Made by a program: the position numbers and the translations under genes. Shown one piece after another: positions 34,725 through 41,492 of a DNA stretch of 64,000 nucleotides. A model generated the notes under the pieces. The model was given only the letters and a program-made list of their open reading frames with translations. It did no database searches and was not told the origin of the DNA. Numbering within the stretch: position 1 is the stretch's first letter; each line of letters starts with the position of its first letter. Source of the DNA: an uncultured Prevotellaceae bacterium (GTDB lineage: Bacteria > Bacteroidota > Bacteroidia > Bacteroidales > Muribaculaceae); contig CAMJXD010000007.1 in NCBI GenBank assembly GCA_946409635.1, forward strand, positions 26,741 to 90,740. Reading direction: 5' to 3'.

Positions 34725-35162
34725 CTATACATGACTTTTATTACATCGCCGTGCGAAATCGCTCAAAGTGCCAGTGAACGAGCGTCCTATGTTATCTTCA
34801 TAAAACTCTTTGATATTCATCACCGAAGCATAATACTTTCGCCTGAACCACTTGCGGCGTTGCCGCACTTTGGCCCTGCCGATGTCACCGCTATTGCCAC
34901 GGGGCGTTTCACGACCTGTGCCATAGTCCTGCCACAAGCCGTATTCGAGAAAGGCTTGCGAGAGCGAGACCTCGAAAAAGCGTCCGTCGGCACGCATGGC
35001 GATGGCTTTGGGCGAAGCCAGCAAAGCCCCGGTGTCAATGACTCCCAACAATGTGATTTGCTCCTGCCAAATCTTGATCATTGTGTCATTGAAAGCGGTG
35101 ACGAACTTCTGGCGCTCCTGTAGGGCCTGTTGTTCGGTAGGCTTATTCCCATTCATCGGCAT
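34725..35162 (-). CDS. Phage virion-associated protein (remnant)
   Basis: The 145-residue protein contains MIKIWQEQITLLGVIDTGALLASPKAIAM, FLEYGLWQDYGTGRETPRGNSGDIGRAK and RQRRKWFRRKYYASVMNIKEF. This closely resembles small tail- or head-completion proteins in Bacteroidetes prophages (gp10-like, 'YGxWQDYGTG...' core). ATG at 35160-35162 overlaps the previous gene by 20 bases, typical of phage packing. G+C is like the host. It is followed by the A+T-rich DUF1016 gene, marking a composition break. Confidence 0.65.
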   Translation of the reverse strand: MPMNGNKPTEQQALQERQKFVTAFNDTMIKIWQEQITLLGVIDTGALLASPKAIAMRADGRFFEVSLSQAFLEYGLWQDYGTGRETPRGNSGDIGRAKVRQRRKWFRRKYYASVMNIKEFYEDNIGRSFTGTLSDFARRCNKSHV

Positions 35163-35424
35163 TGTATCTCAGGTCGGTATAGACATCTACGGCTATCTGG
35201 AAGTAGGCGCAGGCACATCCGCTGAAGAAGTATCGGTCAATCTCGTTGAACGATATCCTCGGGTCGAGGTAGATGCAGTGCTGCTCCAGCTTGGTCTTCT
35301 CCAGGATCAGCAGCGACATGAACTGGCGGAACAGCTCGCGCAGGGTCTCCATGCAGCGGTTGCGGGCCGCCATGTCGTCGATCTTGTGGCGCTTTGCCAG
35401 GGATAAAAAGCCAACGGTTGACAC
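35143..35424 (-). pseudogene. 5'-truncated phage-like gene next to the att site
   Basis: An open frame of 93 codons begins with GTG at 35424, only 26 bases from the att repeat. Upstream the frame runs without an ATG into the tRNA terminator. The recognisable part (KRHKIDDMAARNRCMETLRELFRQFM, LDPRISFNEIDRYFFSGCACAYFQIAVDVYTDLRYNADEWE) looks like a small phage accessory protein. The likely explanation is that its original start was lost at the island edge. It overlaps the next phage-like gene by 20 bases. No function can be given. Confidence 0.55.
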
Positions 35425-35428
35425 AACG

Positions 35429-35464
35429 AAAAAGCCAAATGGCTCATTTCAAGTCATTTGGCTT
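35429..35464 (-). terminator. Intrinsic terminator of tRNA-Lys
   Basis: A 10-base perfect stem (AAGCCAAATG / CATTTGGCTT) is followed on the minus strand by a T-run (A-run at 35429-35433). It is part of the duplicated att segment. Confidence 0.85.
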
Positions 35465-35486
35465 TCCTTCTCGTGACCCCGGTGGG
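35450..35486 (+). repeat. Proximal att-like repeat at tRNA-Lys
   Basis: Identical over 37 bases to 31339-31375; spans part of the terminator and the last 13 bases of tRNA-Lys. Confidence 0.85.
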
Positions 35487-35546
35487 ACTCGAACCCACGA
35501 CCCATTGATTAAGAGTCAATTGCTCTACCAACTGAGCTACGGAGTC
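35474..35546 (-). tRNA. tRNA-Lys (anticodon CTT)
   Basis: 73 bases on the minus strand fold as a full cloverleaf: acceptor GACTCCG/CGGGGTC with one G-T pair, D arm GCTC..GAGC, anticodon arm ATTGA-CTCTTAA-TCAAT with anticodon CTT, and T arm GTGGG-TTCGAGT-CCCAC. The discriminator base is A at 35474. CCA is not encoded. A promoter lies at 35568-35597 and a terminator at 35429-35464. The 3' end faces the island. Confidence 0.96.
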
Positions 35547-35901
35547 ATCGCTCATTCAATTGCGGTGCAAAGGTACTGCTATTTTCTGAATCAGCAACTT
35601 TTTTTGCGACTTTTTTTTCAAAAAAGTGATTTTTTTCTTTGGCGATTTTGATGATGGATGTCTTAAGTTGCTGATAAATAACGCGATGTGTGCTTTATGA
35701 GAGATTTTCTGAATTTGTGTTGACTATGGGGTGGGAGAGTGCGGTGTCGTAAATCTTTTTGCTGAATCTTGGGCGAATGGGATTTTTGTTGTAATTTTGT
35801 AGCATGAGTCAGTAATGATCTTGAATCTTTGTTTAGCCCGCATGTAAATTATCCAAGTTTATCACATTATTATTTATTCACCTCATTAAAATAAAGTATT
35901 T
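35547..35901. other. Intergenic region with divergent promoters
   Basis: Minus strand: GTTG, an 18-base spacer and TACCTTTG (35568-35597) for tRNA-Lys. Plus strand: TAATTTTG at 35792-35799, about 100 bases before the dockerin-like gene at 35902. The remainder is A+T-rich and holds no gene. Confidence 0.6.
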
Positions 35902-37401
35902 ATGAAAAAAGTTTTTTCTCTCCTTTTGGTGGCCATGTTTGCTCTGTCGGCATGGGCTGACGTGACTGTGACGTTTACCCCCGGCGAGACTGTGGGGCAG
36001 AATACCGCTGCCAGCAAGCATGATGAAATGTCGCTTGATGGCGTGAAGATTGAGTGCACCCAAGGGGCATTTTTGGCCAATCCTTACCGCTTTGCAGGTG
36101 GCAGCACGACGACGATCACCTCGACGGTGGGCAACATCAAGAAGATTGAGTTCACGTGTGAGGGTTCTTATAGCCAGAGCTATGGTCCCGACCAACTGTA
36201 CGGAAATGGCTACAGCTGCCACTCGGGCAGCAATGTGGGCACCTGGCAGGGCGACACGGCCGTGGTTGTGCTGAATGCCGCGTCGCAGTGCCGTGCGCGC
36301 AAGATCGTGGTTACCATTGCCGAGGACATCGTTACCGAGCTCGTCGAGCCCGTGTTCCATCCCGCAGGTGGCGAGTTCAGCGGCAGCCTGGAAGTGACCC
36401 TGAGCTGTCGCACTCAGAATGCCCAGATCTATTACTGGGAGGGCACTGCCGAGGAGCAGGACGAGTGGCACTATTATTCCGGTCCCATCTATGTGACCGA
36501 GACCAAGACTCTCACGGCCGTGTCGATGAAGGGTTCGGAGATGAGCGACTATGTCACCGTCACCTTCACCAAGGTGGATCAGACTGTCGAGGCTCCCGTG
36601 TTCACTCCCGCGTCGTGTGAGTTTGTCGACCGCCTGGATGTGACGCTGTCGTGTGCTACTGCCAATGCCAAGATCTATTACAGTCTGGACCAGGAGCTGT
36701 GGAGCCAGTATGTGGACGCTATTCCCGTGACCGATGACCTCACCATCTGGGCCAAAGCTGTGGTGGGTGATGTCGAGAGTGAGGTTGTGAGCGCCACCTA
36801 TACCAGGCAGGTCACTACCAGCGAAGTGATCTTTGACGCTAATGTCGATGTGGCTGAAGGCGTGTATAGCGGTCACAACCGCTTCACTGTGGTGAAGTAT
36901 CCCGTGACCATGACTGTGGGTGACGGCATGATCAGCAACAATGGCCAGTACCACTTCTATGGCCCGAGTGACACGTCGAATGTCGTGTTCACCTCGGTGG
37001 GCGCTCCCATCGTCAAGATAGAGTTTAGTGGTCAGACGGGCTACACAGCCAGCCATCTGTCACTGGCCGAGGGCACCGGGGGCACTTGGACCACTGGCGG
37101 CCTTGACGGCACTTGGGCAGGCCGTGCCAACACGGTGGCCTTCAAAGTGAACAAGCAGGCACGCTTTGTCCGGATTATCGTGACCGTAGACAGCCCCGAC
37201 CTGACGTTGCTTGGTGATGTTGACAGCAACGGTGAGGTAAACGTGACCGACGTCATCACACTGATCAACTACCTGAGTGGTACCGGGGTTGAGATTAACA
37301 TCACCAACGCCAACTGCAACAAAGATGCAGGCGTGAACGTGACCGACGTCATCATGCTGATCAACTATCTGTCGAACGGCATCTGGCCTGGCGACGAGTA
37401 A
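35902..37401 (+). CDS. Secreted protein with two CHB_HEX_C-like domains and dockerin-like tail
   Basis: The 499-residue protein has a signal peptide (MKKVFSLLLVAMFALSAWA). Residues 20-130 form a beta domain with a GSTTTITSTVGNIKKIEF core. Two chitobiase C-terminal-like beta domains follow (VFHPAGGEFSGSLEVTLSC... and VFTPASCEFVDRLDVTLSC...). A further beta domain starts near 310, repeating the first kind (VVFTSVGAPIVKIEFSG). The tail LLGDVDSNGEVNVTDVITLINYL plus DAGVNVTDVIMLINYL is a dockerin-like pair. No catalytic domain is seen, so it may be an adhesin or carbohydrate-binding surface protein. Confidence 0.82.
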   Translation: MKKVFSLLLVAMFALSAWADVTVTFTPGETVGQNTAASKHDEMSLDGVKIECTQGAFLANPYRFAGGSTTTITSTVGNIKKIEFTCEGSYSQSYGPDQLYGNGYSCHSGSNVGTWQGDTAVVVLNAASQCRARKIVVTIAEDIVTELVEPVFHPAGGEFSGSLEVTLSCRTQNAQIYYWEGTAEEQDEWHYYSGPIYVTETKTLTAVSMKGSEMSDYVTVTFTKVDQTVEAPVFTPASCEFVDRLDVTLSCATANAKIYYSLDQELWSQYVDAIPVTDDLTIWAKAVVGDVESEVVSATYTRQVTTSEVIFDANVDVAEGVYSGHNRFTVVKYPVTMTVGDGMISNNGQYHFYGPSDTSNVVFTSVGAPIVKIEFSGQTGYTASHLSLAEGTGGTWTTGGLDGTWAGRANTVAFKVNKQARFVRIIVTVDSPDLTLLGDVDSNGEVNVTDVITLINYLSGTGVEINITNANCNKDAGVNVTDVIMLINYLSNGIWPGDE

Positions 37402-37439
37402 TCTCGAGCGAGCGGACTATCCCGCTGTAGACACAAGCT

Positions 37440-37490
37440 GCAGGTGTCATCCTGCCCACTGGCGACAGTGATGGCACCTGCCTGTTTTTT
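37440..37490 (+). terminator. Intrinsic terminator after the dockerin-like gene
   Basis: GCAGGTGTCATC pairs with GATGGCACCTGC across an 18-base loop, with one G-T pair, followed by a six-T run at 37485-37490. Confidence 0.8.
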
Positions 37491-37567
37491 GTGACTCGGG
37501 TGTATCGTGTTTAGTTATGTAGCATTGTGGTTTATCATTAACAATTAATAATCGATTAAGAGAGGGT

Positions 37568-39175
37568 ATGGAAAGACCGGTGATTGGAATGTCATTTTCG
37601 GGTGGAGGCTACAGGGCTGCCACGTTTGACCTGGGTGTGCTGTCGCTGCTGAACTCGGTGAAGATGAAGGACGAGGAGGGCGAGTATACGTTGCTCGACT
37701 GTGTGGCGGCATTGTCGTCGGTGTCGGGCGGCACGATCCCAGCGATGAAGTACATGCTGACCAGGGCGCAAGGCAAGGACGTGGGCCAGATGGTGGATGA
37801 GCTGTTTGGCTTTTTGCGCAACCAGGACCTGATGGGCGAGGCGCTGAAACGGCTGTCGGCGGGTAAAGCCGACCCTGAGCTGTCGGCCATCAAGATCATG
37901 GCAGGAGTGTATGACGAACTGCTGTTTGGCCACAAGGACCTGGGCGTGATCATGAAAAGCATGGAGGATGACAAGTTTCCCGTGAAGGATTATACGGCTC
38001 TGGCGACCGACTTTGACAACTCGCTGCCGTTCCGCTTTCGCCTGTGTGCCGGCACGATGACCAAGTGGACGGGCGGGGGTCTGTCCTACGCCGTGTTTGG
38101 CAACAATGATCATCGCATCGGCCGCGATGACGCGAGCCGCATCACTCCTGGCGAGGCGTTGGCCTGCTCGTCGTGCTTTCCCAGCGGGTTTGAGCCGATG
38201 ATGTTTCCTGATGACTTCAAGCTCTCGCAGGATGAGAAGCTGGCCGCCAAGTATCGGCCCGGTTTTGGCATTATGGACGGCGGCGTGTCGGACAATCAGG
38301 GCATCGAGTCGGTACTGAAGGCCGAGGAGCGCCTGCGCAAGCATCGTGCCGACAAGTCGCGCAAGGACAAGGCGCTGGACCTGATTATCGTGAGTGACGT
38401 GGCTAGCCCGTACATGAAGGAAGGCTACCGTCCGGTGAAGGCGTTGTCGAGGTGGTTCGGCAAGTTGACCCTGGGACGGCTGCGCAATTATGGCCTGATA
38501 GGTGCCGGCTTGTCGGTAGCCCTGTTGGCGCTGGCCCTGCTGAAGGGGAGCGCCTTCTGGTCGGGTGTGGTGGCCGTGGTGACGGCAGGCGTGGGCCTGT
38601 TGAACCTTGCCGGTTACTTGTTGAAGAAGAAGATGTACAGCTTCCTGGGCGGGACGTTTGTCAAGGACCGTGCCGGCTTCATCAGCCACCTGAAGATGTC
38701 CACCGCGTGGAGCCTGCTGATGAACCGTGCCAACTCGGTGGTGATGATGAGCAGCGAGGTGTTCCTGAAGCGTCTGCGCCAGCTGGCCTATGACAGCCTG
38801 TACGGCGACAAGGACTGGAACAACCGCATGATCACCAACACGGTGTATTCCCTGCGCGAAGGCGAGCGCTGGACGACGCGCCCCGCTGACCTGGCGCCGA
38901 GCGCTGAGATGCAGGCCGTGAGTGCCCAGGCTGCAGATATGGGCACGACGCTGTGGTTTACCGACGAGGACATCGCCCAAGGGATGCCCGAAGCGTTGTT
39001 TGCCGCGGGTCAATACACCATCTGTTACAACCTGCTGTATTATATCGAGCGTATCAAGAAGAGTCAGAGTAACCTCACTCCGGCTCACCAGGCGATTATC
39101 GGTCTTGAGGGGCAGTTGCTGAAAATGTGGAACCAATTCAAGACTGACCCCAAGTGCAAAGTGCCTAAGGTGTAA
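37568..39175 (+). CDS. Patatin-like phospholipase with internal membrane hairpin
   Basis: The 535-residue protein begins VIGMSFSGGGYRAATFDLGVL, the oxyanion-hole glycine loop of patatins. Ser53 in LSSVSGGT is the likely nucleophile; the motif reads SxSGG rather than GxSxG, as in cytosolic phospholipase A2-like enzymes. Asp237 in MDGGVSDNQG completes the dyad. Two adjacent hydrophobic helices (about 308-326 and 329-351) sit in the middle and likely bind the membrane. It is a probable lipid acyl hydrolase of unknown substrate. It stands alone between two terminators. Confidence 0.85.
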   Translation: MERPVIGMSFSGGGYRAATFDLGVLSLLNSVKMKDEEGEYTLLDCVAALSSVSGGTIPAMKYMLTRAQGKDVGQMVDELFGFLRNQDLMGEALKRLSAGKADPELSAIKIMAGVYDELLFGHKDLGVIMKSMEDDKFPVKDYTALATDFDNSLPFRFRLCAGTMTKWTGGGLSYAVFGNNDHRIGRDDASRITPGEALACSSCFPSGFEPMMFPDDFKLSQDEKLAAKYRPGFGIMDGGVSDNQGIESVLKAEERLRKHRADKSRKDKALDLIIVSDVASPYMKEGYRPVKALSRWFGKLTLGRLRNYGLIGAGLSVALLALALLKGSAFWSGVVAVVTAGVGLLNLAGYLLKKKMYSFLGGTFVKDRAGFISHLKMSTAWSLLMNRANSVVMMSSEVFLKRLRQLAYDSLYGDKDWNNRMITNTVYSLREGERWTTRPADLAPSAEMQAVSAQAADMGTTLWFTDEDIAQGMPEALFAAGQYTICYNLLYYIERIKKSQSNLTPAHQAIIGLEGQLLKMWNQFKTDPKCKVPKV

Positions 39176-39214
39176 AGGGGTAAACCGTGTAGTCGTCAAC
39201 TTTTAAGGGGGGGC

Positions 39215-39250
39215 GGCTGCATGGTAAAATCATGCGGTCGGGCTTTTTTT
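39215..39250 (+). terminator. Intrinsic terminator after the patatin-like gene
   Basis: GGCTGCATG / CATGCGGTC stem (with two G-T pairs), a 7-base loop, then GGGC and seven T. Confidence 0.8.
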
Positions 39251-39346
39251 GATGAGTGATTAGGAGTATGACTTACCGAATGTAGTGAATATGCGTTTAC
39301 CGAAGGCCAGTAAAATGAATTTTCATTGAAAAAAATCTATAAATAT

Positions 39347-39378
39347 GTTGTAATAGTCGCTGAATGTGTTTACCTTTG
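39347..39378 (+). promoter_or_regulatory. Promoter of argR
   Basis: GTTG at 39347-39350, a 20-base spacer and TACCTTTG at 39371-39378, 35 bases before ATG 39414. It argues against any start upstream of 39414. Confidence 0.65.
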
Positions 39379-39413
39379 CAACTCAAACAAAAGTTAAAGT
39401 ATATATTGTTCTT

Positions 39414-39968
39414 ATGGAAACGACAACATTAACAAAAAAACCTAGAAAAAAGAAAGTTCTCGTGAAAAGAAAACGTGACCGTTTACAATTGATCACCGAC
39501 CTGATCAAGACAAATTGCATCGGTAGCCAGAGTGAACTGGCAGACATGTTGCGTGAGCACAACATCAACGTGACTCAGGCGACCCTGTCGCGTGACCTGA
39601 AGGCATTGAAAATCTCGAAGGTTGCCACCGACCGCAACACGTATATGTACATCATTCCAGACACCAACCAGTTGCAGGACAGGCTGCTGAGCATGCGCCA
39701 GACCGATACCCATGCCGCTAAACAGGTGGGCCTGGTATCGGTGAAGTTTTCAGGTAACATAGCCGTCATCAAGACGCGTAATGGATATGCACCTGGCCTG
39801 GCCTATGACATCGACATGAGCCGTCCTCCTGAAATTCTGGGAACGATCGCCGGTGCCGATACCGTAGTGGCCATCCTGGCCGAGGGCGTGACGCAAGAAC
39901 AGGCCAAGGCCGTGTTTGAGCAATTCATGCCCAAGAACTCCCCGCACGCCTTAGGTTCTGATGATTAA
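39414..39968 (+). CDS. argR: ArgR-family arginine repressor
   Basis: The start at ATG 39414 (METTTLTKKPRKKK) follows the promoter. The 184-residue protein has a basic N-terminal extension, then the ArgR winged helix (RLQLITDLIKTNCIGSQSELADMLREHNINVTQATLSRDLKALKISKV), then the hexamerisation and ligand domain (SGNIAVIKTRNGYAPGLAYDID, GTIAGADTVVAIL). The usual arginine-contact GTIAGDDT reads GTIAGADT here. It overlaps the ArgC-like gene by eight bases. It probably regulates arginine metabolism, but ligand affinity may be altered. Confidence 0.92.
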   Translation: METTTLTKKPRKKKVLVKRKRDRLQLITDLIKTNCIGSQSELADMLREHNINVTQATLSRDLKALKISKVATDRNTYMYIIPDTNQLQDRLLSMRQTDTHAAKQVGLVSVKFSGNIAVIKTRNGYAPGLAYDIDMSRPPEILGTIAGADTVVAILAEGVTQEQAKAVFEQFMPKNSPHALGSDD

Positions 39969-40920
39969 GGTCGGGATTACGGGATGTGACAACCTGCGCA
40001 CCCATGAGCTGGTGCGCGTGCTTATCCATCATCCTGACGTGGAGTTGCGTTGGGTGAGCGGTCGATCCACAGCCGGAGAACGTCTGGACCAAGTCGTGCA
40101 TGGCATCGTGGGTGACTGTGACCTGACGGTGAGTGCTGCGCCGGTGGCAGGCGACGCTGTGGATGTGGTGTTTGTGGGCGACAGCCGCCGCTGTGCTGCC
40201 CAATCGCTCGACGGGCTTGACCTGGGTGATGACACCCATGTGATAGACCTGAGCGGCAGCCACAACCAGGCACATGGTGCCGGCGAGGCGTGGACTTATG
40301 GCATGTCGGAGATGCAACGCCGCGTGCTTGTGCATGATGCCCACATGGTTACGGTGCCCGGCGATGCTGCTATGGCATCGTTGCTGGCACTGATGCCGAT
40401 GGCCCGCAACCTGTTGCTCAACCATCCCCTGGCGCTACATGTGGCCATGGGGACGATGCTGCTGCCTGAGGGCGGCCTCACCATCGACGGCTACACGGCC
40501 GATGAATGGGCCGCTGAGCAGCAGCGCGAGGTGGTGATGGCCCTGAAGCAGTGCCAGTCGAGCTTTGCCCAGGATGTGAGCATGACCGTTACCCGCTTGG
40601 CCGAACGCCGCACGCTGGCAGTGGCCGCGCGCATGAAGTGTGGAGTGGACGGCGAGATGATACGCCAGCTGTATGACCAGTACTATAGTGACCACAACTT
40701 TGTGTTCATCGTCGACCGGCCTATTGTCACGGCCGATGTCGAGAATACCAACAAGTGTCTCATCAGGCTGGACAAAGACGAAGCCGCCGGGCTGCTCACG
40801 GTGCATGCCGTGATGGACGGCCTGCTCAAGGGCAGCGCAGGCAATGCCGTGCACGTGATGAACCTGATGTTCGGGCTGCATGAGCGCGCCGGGCTGGAAC
40901 TCAAGGGCACCGGCTGTTGA
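39961..40920 (+). CDS. ArgC-like protein lacking catalytic cysteine
   Basis: The 319-residue protein is related to N-acetyl-gamma-glutamyl-phosphate reductase along its length (VIDLSGSHNQAHG, PGDAAMASLLALMPMARN, LLKGSAGNAVHVMNLMFGLHERAGLELKG). The catalytic Cys of the PGC motif is replaced by Asp135 (codon GAT at 40363-40365). The usual catalytic His-containing segment is also not recognisable, and the N-terminal GxxGxxG loop is degraded (GITGCDNLRT). It is therefore probably not an active reductase. The frame is intact and overlaps argR, so it is likely expressed and may have a structural or sensing role. Family confidence is good; function is unknown. Confidence 0.75.
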   Translation: MIKVGITGCDNLRTHELVRVLIHHPDVELRWVSGRSTAGERLDQVVHGIVGDCDLTVSAAPVAGDAVDVVFVGDSRRCAAQSLDGLDLGDDTHVIDLSGSHNQAHGAGEAWTYGMSEMQRRVLVHDAHMVTVPGDAAMASLLALMPMARNLLLNHPLALHVAMGTMLLPEGGLTIDGYTADEWAAEQQREVVMALKQCQSSFAQDVSMTVTRLAERRTLAVAARMKCGVDGEMIRQLYDQYYSDHNFVFIVDRPIVTADVENTNKCLIRLDKDEAAGLLTVHAVMDGLLKGSAGNAVHVMNLMFGLHERAGLELKGTGC

Positions 40921-41006
40921 ACGGCAATAGCTATATACATTATATATAAAAGAGAAAAGTTTAACGTATATCATATAAATGTAGAACATCAAAATACCAT
41001 TAAGTC

Positions 41007-41390
41007 ATGTCAGTAAATAAAGTCATTCTGTTGGGTCGAGTAGGAAAAGACCCTGACGTGCGTTATATAGCACAAAATCAGCCCGTAGCATCGTTCACCC
41101 TGGCCACCACCGAGCGTGGCTATACCAACGCCAGCGGCGTACAGGTGCCCGAGCGTACCGAGTGGCACAACATCGTGATGTGGGGCAAGAATGCCGAGGT
41201 CGCTGAGCGCTATATCCGCAAGGGGACCCAGATTTATCTGGAGGGCCGCCTGCGCACCCGTGCCTGGGAAGACCGCAATCAGGTGAAGCGTTACACCACC
41301 GAGATCTATGTGGACACCTTTGAACTGCTGGCACGCCCGCGCGAGACCGGTGCCCCGAGCCAGCAGCCTCCCATGACCAACCAACAATAA
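41007..41390 (+). CDS. ssb: Single-stranded DNA-binding protein
   Basis: The 127-residue protein has the SSB OB fold: VNKVILLGRVGKDPDVRY, PVASFTLATTERGY, TEWHNIVMWGKNAEVAERYIRKGTQIYLEGRLRTRAW and TTEIYVDTFELL. It binds single-stranded DNA during replication and repair. The C-terminus is a short Gln/Pro-rich stretch ending MTNQQ, without the acidic DDxPF tip that recruits partner proteins, so it may be a secondary SSB. It is followed by a long perfect hairpin. Confidence 0.93.
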   Translation: MSVNKVILLGRVGKDPDVRYIAQNQPVASFTLATTERGYTNASGVQVPERTEWHNIVMWGKNAEVAERYIRKGTQIYLEGRLRTRAWEDRNQVKRYTTEIYVDTFELLARPRETGAPSQQPPMTNQQ

Positions 41391-41404
41391 GAATCGTCCT
41401 GATT

Positions 41405-41449
41405 AACGAGCGCGGGACTCTAGCCAGTCGCTAGAGTCCCGCGCTCGTT
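41405..41449. terminator. Perfect 20-base stem between convergent ssb and manC
   Basis: AACGAGCGCGGGACTCTAGC (41405-41424) pairs perfectly with 41430-41449 around a 5-base loop. There is no T-run, so it may be a bidirectional or factor-assisted terminator or a REP-like element. Confidence 0.7.
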
Positions 41450-41492
41450 GATGCCGAAGTCTCGCGTGATGCCTGATGGGACGCGCAGCCTC

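Larger units (their letters stand above)
31339..35486 (-). mobile_element. Degenerate tRNA-Lys-integrated island (phage remnant with cargo)
   Basis: A 37-base perfect direct repeat (31339-31375 and 35450-35486), covering the 3' end of tRNA-Lys and its downstream terminator, brackets six minus-strand genes. Three are phage-structural-like (31485, 34725, 35143) and three are A+T-rich cargo (ABC permease, ABC ATPase, DUF1016 nuclease). No integrase, excisionase or replication gene is present, so it looks like an immobile remnant. The repeat and tRNA relation are seen directly; integration by a tRNA-specific integrase is inference. Confidence 0.75.

Noticed and set aside
31339..35486. A functional prophage or conjugative element
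   Set aside because: No integrase, terminase, portal, relaxase or replication gene is visible; only three small phage-like genes remain.
37592..39199. Minus-strand frame of 535 codons
   Set aside because: It is the antisense of the patatin-like gene. It is His/Arg/Gln-rich with no domain, a typical shadow of G+C-rich coding DNA.
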